Numbered from the stretch's first letter, positions 1 through 7,653 are shown. The stretch: DNA of 64,000 nt from Streptomyces musisoli (GCF_016741855.1 NZ_JAERRH010000005.1:124001-188000); one strand, 5' to 3'. The notes: generated by a model not told the origin, from the letters alone. Program-made: numbers and translations.

Positions 1-782
1 GCCGCATCAAGGAGAACCTCGCCAAGCAGGAGGTCGAGGCCCTCGTCGCGATCGGCGGCGAGGACACCCTGGGCGTCGCCGCGCGTCTCTCCGACGAGTA
101 CGGCATGCCCTGCGTCGGCGTACCGAAGACCATCGACAACGACCTGTCCGCCACCGACTACACCTTCGGCTTCGACACCGCCGTCAACATCGCCACCGAG
201 GCCATCGACCGGCTGCACACCACCGCCGAGTCACACATGCGGGTCCTCGTCTGCGAGGTGATGGGGCGGCACGCCGGCTGGATCGCGCTGCACTCGGGCC
301 TCGCCGGCGGCGCCAACGTCATCCTCATCCCCGAACAGCGCTTCGACCTCGACCAGGTGTGCGCGTGGATCACCTCCCGCTTCAAGGCGTCCTACGCCCC
401 GATCGTCGTCGTCGCCGAGGGCGCCATGCCGAAGGACGGTGACATGGTGCTCAAGGACCAGTCGCAGGACTCCTTCGGGCATGTGCGGCTGTCCGGGGTC
501 GGCGAGTGGCTGGCCAAGGAGATCGAGAAGCGCACCGGCAAGGAGGCCCGCACCACGGTCCTCGGACACATCCAGCGCGGCGGCACCCCCAGTGCCTTCG
601 ACCGCTGGCTCGCCACCCGCTTCGGGCTGCACGCCATCGACTGCGTGCGCGACGGCGACTTCGGCAAGATGGTCGCCCTGCGCGGTACCGACATCGTCCG
701 CGTCCCGATCTCCGAGGCCACGGCCAGGCTGAAGACCGTGGACCCGAAGCTGTACGAGGAGGTCGGGGTGTTCTTCGGCTGA
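1..782 (+). CDS. pfkA: 6-phosphofructokinase, C-terminal part (5' end outside window)
   Basis: Phosphorylates fructose 6-phosphate to fructose 1,6-bisphosphate in glycolysis. The frame is open from base 3 and 259 residues are visible, so roughly the first quarter of a normal ~340-residue enzyme lies outside the window. Family landmarks include GGEDT, the substrate motif PKTIDND with the catalytic aspartate, MGRHAGW and GHIQRGGTPSAFDR. The phosphoryl-donor positions equivalent to E. coli Gly104 and Gly124 are Asp (GGED) and Lys (PKTIDND). That pair is typical of pyrophosphate-dependent enzymes, whereas the studied S. coelicolor ATP enzyme is reported to have Gly at the first position. Family is certain; donor specificity is inferred. 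Confidence 0.95.
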   Translation, partial: RIKENLAKQEVEALVAIGGEDTLGVAARLSDEYGMPCVGVPKTIDNDLSATDYTFGFDTAVNIATEAIDRLHTTAESHMRVLVCEVMGRHAGWIALHSGLAGGANVILIPEQRFDLDQVCAWITSRFKASYAPIVVVAEGAMPKDGDMVLKDQSQDSFGHVRLSGVGEWLAKEIEKRTGKEARTTVLGHIQRGGTPSAFDRWLATRFGLHAIDCVRDGDFGKMVALRGTDIVRVPISEATARLKTVDPKLYEEVGVFFG

Positions 783-798
783 CGCCCCGGCCCGGGCC

Positions 799-826
799 CG
801 GGGACCGCACGGCCCCCGGGTCCCCG
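799..826. terminator. Possible bidirectional terminator between converging pfkA and trpE
   Basis: The 51-base gap between two converging genes holds inverted arms CGGGGACC (799-806) and GGTCCCCG (819-826). There is no T-run on either side, so this rests on position and pairing alone. Confidence 0.4.
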
Positions 827-833
827 CCCCGCC

Positions 834-2693
834 TCACCGCACCGTGCTCGCCCGCAGCCGGCCGATCAGCTCCCGGACGACCGCCGCGCCGTTCAGCGTG
901 AGAACCGATTCCGGATGGAACTGCACGCCCGCGAACCCGGGGCCGCGCAGCGCGTGCACCTCGCCGTTCGCCGCGCGGCTCACCTCGACGCCGTGCGCGG
1001 CCAGCTCCCGGGCCGCCACCTCGTCGCAGCGCGCCACGAAGCTGTTGTAGAAGCCGACGGTCTCGCTCCGCCCGAACAGGTCGATCTCCGTCTGCGCCCC
1101 CTGGTACGGCACTTCCTTCCGTACGATCTCCAGGCCCAGCTCCGCCGCGATCAGCTCGTGCCCGAGGCAGACGCCGAGCACACCGTGCCGGTGCGCCCGT
1201 ACCACCCGGGCGGTGAGGTCGCGCAGGAGCCGCATCCTGGGGTCGCGGAGGTCGGACGGATCACCCGGACCGGGGCCGAGGACGACCGGCCCCTCGTGCG
1301 CGAGCACCGCCTCCCGCAGTCCGGGCTCGTCGTACCGCCGGACGGTCACGTCGAGCCCGGCCGACCGCAGGACGTGCGCGAGCATCGCGGTGAAGGTGTC
1401 CTCGGCGTCGACGACGAGGGCGTGGCCCGCGAGTGCCTCGGACCGCTCCTGCATCCGCAGCCAGAACGGCGCGAGCGCGGCACGCCGGCCGTCCAGCGCG
1501 GCCCGCACCCGCGGATCGTCCGCCAGCCGGGGCCGCTCCCGCTCCCGGCGCGGCCGGGACGGCCGTACCCCGAGGGCGGCCAGCACGCCCGCCGCCTTCG
1601 CGTGGGTCTCCGCGACCTCGCCCGCCGGGTCGGAGCCGCGCACCAGCGTCGCCCCGACGGGAACGCGCAGCCGGCCGTCGGCACCGATGTCGGCGGTGCG
1701 GATCAGGATGGGGGAGTCGAGGGTCTGCGCGCCCCCGGAGTCCCGGCCGAGCAGGGCCAGCGCACCGGCGTAGTACCCGCGCCCCCCGGCCTCGTGCCGC
1801 TCGATCACCCGGCACGCGTTCTGCACCGGCGAACCGGTCACCGTCGCCGCGAACAGGGTCTCCCGCAGCACTTCCCGCACGTCCAGGGAGGACTTCCCGC
1901 GCAGCTCGTACTCGGTGTGCGCGAGGTGCGCCATCTCCTTGAGCCGGGGACCGACGACGACCCCGCCCATGTCGCCGACGGTGCACATCATCTTCAGCTC
2001 CTCGTCGACGACCATCGACAGCTCCTCGACCTCCTTGCCGTCGGCGAGGAACTGCAGAAGGTGCTCCGGCGTGGGCCCCGCGGCGGGATAGCGGTACGTC
2101 CCGCTGATCGGGTTCATCACGACGGTGCCGCCGGACATCCGCACGTGCACCTCGGGGCTGGCGCCCACCAGCGTCCGGTCCCCGGTGTGCACCACGAACG
2201 TCCAGTACGCACCCCGCTCGCCCTCCAGCAGCCGCCGGAACAGCGCCAGCGCGTCGGCGCGGCCGAACCCGGGGATGTCGCCCTCGTAGGTGCGCCGGAT
2301 CACGAAGTTCGCGCCCGCGCCCCGGCCGATCTCCTCGCGCAGCACCCGGCCGACGATCTCGCCGTACTCCTCGTCCCCGACGTCGAAGCGCCCGCCCTCC
2401 ACCCGCACCTCGTGCGCCGGGAGCTGGGCGAGCGCGTCGGCGAGCGGGATGCCGTACGACTCCTCGGGCGTCAGCACCAGCAGCGGGGTGCCGTCGTCGC
2501 GGACGTCGAAGCCGCGCTCGCGGATCTGCCGGAACGGGACGAGGGCGAGCCCCTCGTCGGGCAGGTCGGCGAGGCGGTCACGGCTGGTCACCGGGCCGAG
2601 CAGCACCTCCACCAGCTCCTCGTCGCGGCCGGGCGTGCGGCGGCGGAGCAGGGCGAAGGGGCGGGGGTCGGCGAGCAGGTCATGCAGGTCCAC
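834..2693 (-). CDS. trpE: Anthranilate synthase, fused TrpE-TrpG (PhzE-type arrangement)
   Basis: Converts chorismate and glutamine to anthranilate, the first committed step to tryptophan. It has 619 residues. The chorismate-binding TrpE domain comes first, with the conserved stretch around NPISGTYRYP and later TVTGSPVQNA. A class I glutamine amidotransferase domain occupies about the last 190 residues, with nucleophile CLGHE and the HPES triad motif. The GTG at 2693 is chosen because GAAGGAG lies 8 bases upstream and because any longer reading would run through the leader peptide and attenuator. No other trp gene is adjacent, so this is either the primary trpE under attenuation or a paralogue that feeds secondary metabolism. 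The attenuator favours regulation by charged tRNA-Trp. Confidence 0.93.
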   Translation of the reverse strand: MDLHDLLADPRPFALLRRRTPGRDEELVEVLLGPVTSRDRLADLPDEGLALVPFRQIRERGFDVRDDGTPLLVLTPEESYGIPLADALAQLPAHEVRVEGGRFDVGDEEYGEIVGRVLREEIGRGAGANFVIRRTYEGDIPGFGRADALALFRRLLEGERGAYWTFVVHTGDRTLVGASPEVHVRMSGGTVVMNPISGTYRYPAAGPTPEHLLQFLADGKEVEELSMVVDEELKMMCTVGDMGGVVVGPRLKEMAHLAHTEYELRGKSSLDVREVLRETLFAATVTGSPVQNACRVIERHEAGGRGYYAGALALLGRDSGGAQTLDSPILIRTADIGADGRLRVPVGATLVRGSDPAGEVAETHAKAAGVLAALGVRPSRPRRERERPRLADDPRVRAALDGRRAALAPFWLRMQERSEALAGHALVVDAEDTFTAMLAHVLRSAGLDVTVRRYDEPGLREAVLAHEGPVVLGPGPGDPSDLRDPRMRLLRDLTARVVRAHRHGVLGVCLGHELIAAELGLEIVRKEVPYQGAQTEIDLFGRSETVGFYNSFVARCDEVAARELAAHGVEVSRAANGEVHALRGPGFAGVQFHPESVLTLNGAAVVRELIGRLRASTVR

Positions 2694-2770
2694 GGGTCGG
2701 GCTCCTTCTCGATCCTCCGGCGGAACGTCCGGCGGAGGGACTGACGGAGAGGAACGACCCCGGGAAACGC

Positions 2771-2797
2771 CGAAGGCCGCCCCTCGGGCGGCCTTCG
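2771..2797 (-). terminator. trp attenuator hairpin
   Basis: Perfect 11-bp inverted repeat, CGAAGGCCGCC (2771-2781) and GGCGGCCTTCG (2787-2797), loop of 5. It lies between the trpL stop and the trpE ribosome-binding site. On the minus strand it is followed by a short, weak T-rich stretch. Position after a Trp-codon leader peptide makes it the attenuation terminator. Confidence 0.85.
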
Positions 2798-2818
2798 CGA
2801 AGTCTGTGTGCGCGCGAA

Positions 2819-2875
2819 TCAGTGGGCCGCCGGAGAAGCGGTCCACCACCAGTTCTGGGTCGAAAGCGCGAACAT
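2819..2875 (-). CDS. trpL: Trp leader peptide controlling trpE
   Basis: An 18-residue ORF, MFALSTQNWWWTASPAAH, with three consecutive Trp codons at positions 9-11, ends 21 bases before the attenuator hairpin. Ribosome stalling on the three TGG codons when Trp-tRNA is scarce should prevent the terminator from forming. A comparable three-Trp leader has been described ahead of trpE in Streptomyces venezuelae. There is no Shine-Dalgarno sequence, and a -10-like TAGGGT lies 7 bases upstream of the ATG, so the leader is probably read from a leaderless transcript. Confidence 0.92.
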   Translation of the reverse strand: MFALSTQNWWWTASPAAH

Positions 2876-2882
2876 GCCGGGA

Positions 2883-2888
2883 ACCCTA
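2883..2888 (-). promoter_or_regulatory. Probable -10 element for trpL-trpE
   Basis: Minus-strand TAGGGT ends 7 bases before the trpL ATG, so transcription would start at or next to the A of the start codon. No convincing -35 hexamer was found at 16-19 bases. Confidence 0.5.
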
Positions 2889-2963
2889 CCGCACCCATCG
2901 CCCGTCCACCGGTCAGTCACCCCGTCTCACCCTTCGAGCCAGGGGGAAAAACATCCCACACGA

Positions 2964-2982
2964 CCCCGTAATGTTTACGGGG
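2964..2982 (+). promoter_or_regulatory. Palindrome and -10 element overlapping the aroH start
   Basis: CCCCGTAA (2964-2971) and TTACGGGG (2975-2982) form a perfect 8-bp inverted repeat with a 3-base loop, ending on the G of the aroH GTG. TAATGT at 2969-2974 could be a -10 hexamer placing the transcription start at 2982, giving a leaderless mRNA. The palindrome may be an operator overlapping the promoter or may hide the start codon. No regulator is identified. Confidence 0.5.
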
Positions 2983-4334
2983 TGACCGTGAACGCTAAGA
3001 CCAGCCCCGGCGCTGGCAACACCTGGCGAAACCTGCCCGCGGCGCAGCAGCCCGAGTACCCCGACGCCGAGGCTCTGCGCGCAGTGATCGCGGACCTCGA
3101 GTCGTATCCGCCGCTCGTCTTCGCGGGCGAGTGCGACCAGCTGCGCGCCCGGATGGCGGCCGTCGCCAAGGGAGAGGCGTTCCTCCTCCAGGGCGGCGAC
3201 TGCGCCGAGGCCTTCGACGCGGTGTCCGCCGACCACATCCGCAACAAGCTGAAGACGCTGCTCCAGATGGGTGCCGTCCTGACCTACGCGGCCTCCGTGC
3301 CCGTGGTCAAGGTCGGCCGCATCGCGGGTCAGTACTCCAAGCCGCGCTCCAAGCCGACCGAGACCCGCGACGGCGTGACGCTCCCGACGTACCGGGGCGA
3401 CTCCGTCAACGGCTTCGACTTCACCGAGGCCGCCCGGATCCCGGACCCCGAGCGGCTCAAGCGCATGTACCACGCGTCGGCCTCCACGCTGAACCTGGTG
3501 CGCGCCTTCACCACCGGCGGTTACGCCGACCTGCGCCAGGTGCACGCCTGGAACCAGGACTTCGTGAAGAGCTCGCCGTCGGGCCAGCGCTACGAGCAGC
3601 TCGCGCGGGAGATCGACAACGCGCTGAACTTCATGCGGGCGTGCGGCACCGACCCGGAGGAGTTCAAGACCGTCGAGTTCTTCTCCTCGCACGAGGCGCT
3701 GCTGCTGGACTACGAGTCCGCCCTGACCCGGGTCGACTCCCGCACCGGCAAGCTGTACGACGTCTCCGGGCACATGGTGTGGATCGGTGAGCGCACCCGG
3801 CAGCTGGACCACGCGCACATCGAGTTCGCCTCGAGGATCCGCAACCCGATCGGCATCAAGCTCGGCCCGACCACCACGGCCGAGGAGGCGCTTCAGTACA
3901 TCGACCGCCTCGACCCCGAGCGGGAGCCGGGCCGGCTGACCTTCATCGTCCGCATGGGCGCCGACAAGATCCGCGACAGGCTCCCCGAGCTGGTCGAGAA
4001 GGTCACGGCGTCCGGTGCCACGGTGGCCTGGGTGACCGACCCGATGCACGGCAACACCTTCGAGGCGGCCTCCGGGCACAAGACCCGCCGCTTCGACGAC
4101 GTGCTCGACGAGGTCAAGGGCTTCTTCGAGGTCCACAAGGCGCTCGGCACCCACCCGGGCGGCATCCACGTGGAGCTGACCGGCGACGACGTCACCGAGT
4201 GCGTGGGCGGCGGCGACGAGATCTTCGTCGACGACCTGCACCAGCGCTACGAGACGGCCTGCGACCCGCGGCTGAACCGCAGCCAGTCGCTGGACCTGGC
4301 CTTCCTCGTGGCCGAGATGTACCGGGACCAGTGA
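2982..4334 (+). CDS. aroH: Class II 3-deoxy-7-phosphoheptulonate (DAHP) synthase
   Basis: Condenses phosphoenolpyruvate and erythrose 4-phosphate, the entry step of the shikimate pathway. The 450 residues match the plant/actinobacterial class II family: LPAAQQPEYPD near the start, then FAGECDQLR, LLQGGDCAEAF with the metal-ligand Cys, KVGRIAGQYSKPRS, WIGERTRQLDGAH-like residues and DPMHGNT. The GTG at 2982 gives the usual N-terminus (MTVNAKT); GTG 2988 is a less likely alternative. No Shine-Dalgarno sequence is visible, consistent with a leaderless message. It is divergent from trpL-trpE across about 106 bases, so the route into aromatics and its Trp branch share one control region. Confidence 0.96.
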   Translation: MTVNAKTSPGAGNTWRNLPAAQQPEYPDAEALRAVIADLESYPPLVFAGECDQLRARMAAVAKGEAFLLQGGDCAEAFDAVSADHIRNKLKTLLQMGAVLTYAASVPVVKVGRIAGQYSKPRSKPTETRDGVTLPTYRGDSVNGFDFTEAARIPDPERLKRMYHASASTLNLVRAFTTGGYADLRQVHAWNQDFVKSSPSGQRYEQLAREIDNALNFMRACGTDPEEFKTVEFFSSHEALLLDYESALTRVDSRTGKLYDVSGHMVWIGERTRQLDHAHIEFASRIRNPIGIKLGPTTTAEEALQYIDRLDPEREPGRLTFIVRMGADKIRDRLPELVEKVTASGATVAWVTDPMHGNTFEAASGHKTRRFDDVLDEVKGFFEVHKALGTHPGGIHVELTGDDVTECVGGGDEIFVDDLHQRYETACDPRLNRSQSLDLAFLVAEMYRDQ

Positions 4335-4355
4335 CCCGGTACCGCTAGGCGTCCT

Positions 4356-4385
4356 GGGGCGCGGATCACACCGGATCCGCGCCCC
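4356..4385 (+). terminator. Terminator after aroH
   Basis: Perfect 12-bp stem, GGGGCGCGGATC (4356-4367) with GATCCGCGCCCC (4374-4385), loop of 6, 21 bases past the aroH stop. A short TTTT follows at 4392-4395. Confidence 0.8.
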
Positions 4386-4419
4386 ACCCACTTTTCCGGG
4401 TGCCGCGGGATGGGTAAGG

Positions 4420-4438
4420 TTAGGTTTGCCTCACCGGG
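4420..4438 (+). promoter_or_regulatory. Iron box (DmdR/IdeR-type operator) upstream of bfd
   Basis: TTAGGTTTGCCTCACCGGG matches the 19-base actinobacterial iron-box consensus TTAGGTTAGGCTCACCTAA at 14 of 19 positions. It begins on the last base of a -10-like TAAGGT (4415-4420) and lies 43 bases upstream of the bfd start. Iron-bound DmdR would repress bfd here, which fits a protein needed to release stored iron. Confidence 0.75.
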
Positions 4439-4481
4439 AACGGGACGGCAAGAGACACGATCCCGTCGGGAGGTGAACCGC

Positions 4482-4706
4482 GTGTACGTCTGCAGTTGTT
4501 TCGGCATCACCGAGCAGCAGGTCCGCCAGCACGCGGAGAACGGCGCGTGCACCCCGCGCCAGATAGCCTCCGCGTCCAAGGCCGGTACCGACTGCGGTTC
4601 CTGTGTGCGCCGTATCCAGGCCCTCCTGGGCCGGGGCGCCTGCCCCCGCCGGGAGCTGATCGAGCGGCGTGCCCCGGCTCTCGAAGCGCTGGACGACGCC
4701 GCCTAG
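4482..4706 (+). CDS. bfd: Bacterioferritin-associated ferredoxin (BFD-like [2Fe-2S] protein)
   Basis: A 74-residue protein with the four-cysteine BFD pattern: C-x-C near the start (MYVCSCFGIT) and C-x2-C in TDCGSCVRR. In characterised systems Bfd donates electrons to bacterioferritin so that stored Fe(III) leaves as Fe(II). The start GTG at 4482 has GGGAGG just upstream. It converges on bfr 43 bases further on, and the iron box upstream predicts expression under iron starvation. Confidence 0.93.
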   Translation: MYVCSCFGITEQQVRQHAENGACTPRQIASASKAGTDCGSCVRRIQALLGRGACPRRELIERRAPALEALDDAA

Positions 4707-4749
4707 CGTCCGTGCCCGCCCGGTGGCCGAAGGAGCCGCCGGCGCCCGG

Positions 4750-5238
4750 TCAGGAGGCGTCCGGCTGGTTCTGCTCGATCAGGGTCGACAGGTAGAGCGC
4801 CTCACCCAGCTTGTCCACGAGTTCCAGCTGGGTGTCCAGGTAGTCGATGTGCTGCTCCTCGTCGGCCAGGATCGACTCGAAGATGTTCGCCGACGTGATG
4901 TCGTTCTTGTCGCGCATGATCTGCACGCCGCGGCGCAGCCGGTCGATGGCCTCCACCTCGATCTGCCGGTCGGCCTGGAACATCTCGGTCACCGTCTGCC
5001 CGACCTGGACGTGGAAGAGCCGCTGGTAGTTCGGCAGGCCGTCCAGCAGCAGGATGCGGTCGGTGAGGATCTCCGCGTGCCGCATCTCGTCGAACGACTC
5101 GTGCCGGGTGTACTCGGCGAGCTTGGTCCACCCCTTGTGGTCCTGGAGCTTGGAGTGCAGGAAGTACTGGTTGATCGCGGTCAGCTCCGCGGTCAGCTGT
5201 TCGTTGAGCAGTTCGATGACCTCGGGGTCGCCTTGCAT
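4750..5238 (-). CDS. bfr: Bacterioferritin
   Basis: Haem-containing iron-storage protein of 162 residues, expected to assemble as a 24-subunit shell. The ferroxidase ligands are visible in the E. coli pattern: Glu in AELTAINQY, the Glu-x-x-His pair in SFDEMRHAE and the pair in ADEEQHIDY. The Met between Glu and His in DEMRHAE is the axial haem ligand, so this is a true Bfr rather than a ferritin. ATG 5238 is supported by GGAAGGAG 8 bases upstream. The 173 bases upstream to the next gene contain AT-rich sequence but no operator scored well enough to report. Confidence 0.96.
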   Translation of the reverse strand: MQGDPEVIELLNEQLTAELTAINQYFLHSKLQDHKGWTKLAEYTRHESFDEMRHAEILTDRILLLDGLPNYQRLFHVQVGQTVTEMFQADRQIEVEAIDRLRRGVQIMRDKNDITSANIFESILADEEQHIDYLDTQLELVDKLGEALYLSTLIEQNQPDAS

Positions 5239-5411
5239 GCGACGGACTCCTTCCGGACAACTGGTATCAGCCGATAGCGCCGCATGATGACACCGCCGGT
5301 GAAGATCGTCCAGTAAGTGCATACTTAGTAAATTAGTGCTGGCTTGCCCTAGTTATCCGTTTCGTCGAGTGGTGGTCAAGGGCACTGCCCGAGGTCTGTC
5401 AGGATGGATAC

Positions 5412-6044
5412 ATGGGTCATCCGGTGGAGCGAGAGTCTGGGGCAGTGGCAGGGTCCGAGCTTCCGCCGGGTCAGCGGCTCCAGCGCGGCTGGCCGGTCAC
5501 GCACTACGGCCCCGTCCCCAAGTTCCGGCCCGAGCGCTGGGAGTTCCGGGTCTTCGGCGCCACCGCCGACGGCGACAAGCACACCTGGGACCACGAGGAG
5601 TTCACGGCCCTGCCGTACGCCACCGTGGTGGCCGATCTGCACTGCGTGACGAAGTTCAGCATGCTCGGCGCGGAGTGGGGCGGTGTCCCGGCCCGGGCGA
5701 TCCTGGACCTGGCCCCGCCGGCGCCGGACGTCACCCATGTGATGGTCTGGGCGGAGTACGGCTTCAGTTCCAACCTGCGCCTGTCGGACTTCTCCTCCGA
5801 CCGCGCGATCTTCGCCACCCACAAGGACGGCGAGCTGCTCACCGCCGAGCACGGCTTCCCGGTCCGCCTGATCGTGCCCCATCTGTACGCCTGGAAGGGG
5901 CCCAAATGGGTCCGGGGCGTGGAGTACATGACCGCCGACCGCCGCGGCTTCTGGGAGGAGCGCGGCTACCACAACATCGGCGACCCCTGGAAGGAGCAGC
6001 GCTACTCCTACCAGGAAGAGCCCGGGGACGGCCCCGAGCTCTGA
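5412..6044 (+). CDS. Sulfite oxidase-fold molybdopterin-binding protein
   Basis: 210 residues spanning one oxidoreductase molybdopterin-binding domain (SUOX fold). The invariant Mo-coordinating cysteine is Cys78 in VADLHCVTKFS. Other typical stretches are HYGPVPKF near residue 31, WAEYGFSSNL, and the C-terminal KWVRGVEYMTADRRGFWE. There is no Tat or Sec signal, no dimerisation domain and no haem domain, so it differs from exported YedY and full sulfite oxidases. It is probably a cytoplasmic Mo-pterin oxidoreductase, substrate unknown. The ATG at 5412 has only a weak upstream purine stretch. Confidence 0.85.
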   Translation: MGHPVERESGAVAGSELPPGQRLQRGWPVTHYGPVPKFRPERWEFRVFGATADGDKHTWDHEEFTALPYATVVADLHCVTKFSMLGAEWGGVPARAILDLAPPAPDVTHVMVWAEYGFSSNLRLSDFSSDRAIFATHKDGELLTAEHGFPVRLIVPHLYAWKGPKWVRGVEYMTADRRGFWEERGYHNIGDPWKEQRYSYQEEPGDGPEL

Positions 6045-6056
6045 CTCCCGGCCCGC

Positions 6057-6698
6057 TCAGTGGTGGTACTGGTGCACGACCGCGTGTCCCTTGCCCCGGC
6101 CGATCATCCACTTGTTGACCGGGGTGGTCACCAGGAAGGCGATCACCAGCGAGATCGCCAGTGAGATCCAGAACAGCGGCTCACCGAGGGTCGCGTCCAT
6201 CGCGGACGGCCAGACCAGGATCACGCCGTTGTCGATCAGCTCCATCACGGCGATGGACAGGGTGTCGGCGGCCAGCGCCACGCGCAAGGCCGTGCGGAAG
6301 TCCACGCCGGCGCGCAGGATCCCGCGCAGGGTGAGCGAGTAGCCGAAGACGAAGGCCAGGATGATCGCCAGCACCATCGTCGGCAGGTTGCCCCAGCCGA
6401 AGGCCGTCCCCAGGATCATGCCGAGCACCTCGCCGATGGCGCAGCCGGTGAGGCAGTGCAGGGTGGCCCGGGCGGCCGCCGGCCAGGTGGCCGCGGGCGC
6501 GTGACCCTGGTGCTGGTGGTGCCCGTGATGCTGCGCGTGCTCTTCCTGGTGCTGGTGCTGGTGCTGGTGCTGGTGCTGGTGCTGGTGCTGGTGCTGCCCG
6601 TGGTGCCCTTCGTGCTCGCCGTGTTCCGGGGCGTGGTGCTGCGCATGCTCGCCGTGCGTCTCATGGTGCTGGTGGTGCGTGTGCGCCGAGTGCTCCAT
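6057..6698 (-). CDS. Histidine-rich DUF4396 membrane protein, likely metal-handling
   Basis: 213 residues. The first ~67 residues are almost entirely His, Gln, Glu and Gly, including a run of His-Gln dipeptides encoded by a 6-base tandem repeat. The rest is a DUF4396-type membrane domain beginning LHCLTGCAIGE, with about four hydrophobic segments and a short His-containing tail (VVHQYHH). The His-rich head and the HC-x3-C-like pair suggest binding of soft or transition metal. A CsoR-like palindrome lies 49 bases upstream, pointing to copper. The start ATG 6698 follows GGGGGAAACC. Function is inferred from composition and operator, not from a characterised homologue. Confidence 0.8.
   Translation of the reverse strand: MEHSAHTHHQHHETHGEHAQHHAPEHGEHEGHHGQHQHQHQHQHQHQHQHQEEHAQHHGHHQHQGHAPAATWPAAARATLHCLTGCAIGEVLGMILGTAFGWGNLPTMVLAIILAFVFGYSLTLRGILRAGVDFRTALRVALAADTLSIAVMELIDNGVILVWPSAMDATLGEPLFWISLAISLVIAFLVTTPVNKWMIGRGKGHAVVHQYHH
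6546..6596. repeat. 6-base tandem repeat (CTGGTG)8.5 coding for His-Gln
   Basis: Eight and a half perfect copies of CTGGTG on the plus strand, read as CACCAG (His-Gln) in the DUF4396 gene. Perfect identity at this length makes slippage, and hence variation in the number of metal-binding His residues, likely. Confidence 0.95.
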
Positions 6699-6746
6699 GG
6701 TTTCCCCCAATGCAGAGTGACGGTTCCTCCGACAGGTGGGAACCGT

Positions 6747-6763
6747 ATACCCCCTGGGGGTAT
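6747..6763. promoter_or_regulatory. CsoR-type copper operator candidate
   Basis: ATACCCCC-T-GGGGGTAT is a perfect 8-1-8 palindrome between the nfo stop and the start of the His-rich DUF4396 gene. It closely resembles the ATACCC/GGGTAT pseudopalindromes bound by Cu(I) repressors CsoR in Streptomyces lividans and Bacillus. CsoR itself is not in the window. Confidence 0.75.
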
Positions 6764-6774
6764 TCCTCAACAGC

Positions 6775-7653
6775 TCAGGAATCCCGCAGTCTCTTCAGCC
6801 GCTCCACGTCCGCCGCGTGTCCCTCCTTGCCGCCGGGCGTCTCGATGACTAAGGGGACGCCCTCGGTCGCGGGGTGGGTCATGAGCGCGCGGAACGGGTC
6901 CTCGCCGATGTGGCCGGCGCCGATGTTCTCGTGCCGGTCCTTGTGCGCGCCCGCCACGTCCTTGGAGTCGTTGGCGTGGATCAGCTTCAGTCGGCCCTCG
7001 CCGACGGTGTCCACCAGCAGATCCAGGGTCTGGTGCATGCCGCTCGGCCCGGTCAGGTCGTGCCCGGCGGCGAAGATGTGGCAGGTGTCCAGGCACACGC
7101 CCAGCTTCGGATGGGCGTCCAGCGCCTCGAAGTACGGCCCGAAGTCCCAGGTCCGCGAGCACAGCGAGGCGCCCTGCCCGGCGGTCGACTCCAGCAGCAG
7201 GAACGGGTCGTCGTCATGGCTCAGCTCGTCCAGCAGCGGCAGCATGTGCTCGCGCACCTGCTTCAGCGCCACCTCCCGGGCCCGGCCGCCGGTCGCGCTC
7301 CCGGTGTGCACCACGACACCCAGGGCGCCGATCTCCCGGCCGCGCCGCAGCGAGTGCCTGAGCGACTCCACGGACCGTTCCACCGTGGCCTCGGTGTGCG
7401 AGCCGAAGTTGATCAGGTAGGGGGCGTGGACGTACGCCGGGATCGACTCCTCGGCGCACGCCGCGCGGAACGCCTCGTCCTGCCGCGGATTCCCGGCGGG
7501 CGTGGCCCAGCCGCGCGGGTTGGCGACGAAGACCTGCACGGTCTCCGCCTTCAGGTCGCGGGCGTACGTCAGGCCGACGGAGTGCAGGCCGCCCGCGACG
7601 GGCACATGGCCGCCGACGGGATTGCGGGGGAGGGAGGGCTGAACGGGACTCAC
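6775..7653 (-). CDS. nfo: Endonuclease IV (AP endonuclease)
   Basis: Cuts DNA 5' of abasic sites in base-excision repair. The 292 residues form a xylose-isomerase-like TIM barrel; zinc-ligand regions recognisable are YVHAPYLINF, VVHTGSATG, LLLESTAGQG, VCLDTCHIFAAGHD, LIHANDSKD, HENIGAGHIG and the terminal ETPGGKEGH. The chosen start is GTG 7653, giving a short lead before GGHVPVAGGL where most homologues begin. DUF4396 lies downstream on the same strand, separated by the CsoR-like site, so the two are probably regulated separately. Confidence 0.94.
   Translation of the reverse strand: MSPVQPSLPRNPVGGHVPVAGGLHSVGLTYARDLKAETVQVFVANPRGWATPAGNPRQDEAFRAACAEESIPAYVHAPYLINFGSHTEATVERSVESLRHSLRRGREIGALGVVVHTGSATGGRAREVALKQVREHMLPLLDELSHDDDPFLLLESTAGQGASLCSRTWDFGPYFEALDAHPKLGVCLDTCHIFAAGHDLTGPSGMHQTLDLLVDTVGEGRLKLIHANDSKDVAGAHKDRHENIGAGHIGEDPFRALMTHPATEGVPLVIETPGGKEGHAADVERLKRLRDS

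Noticed and set aside
915..2744. A ~600-codon frame antisense to trpE
   Set aside because: Same reason; trpE has complete domain motifs and a ribosome-binding site.
2694..2849. Longer TrpE starting at 2849
   Set aside because: That frame would translate through the leader-peptide region and attenuator hairpin; GTG 2693 has a good ribosome-binding site.
5325..5345. Second iron box upstream of bfr
   Set aside because: Best alignment matched only about 11 of 19 positions, too few next to the 14 of 19 site ahead of bfd.
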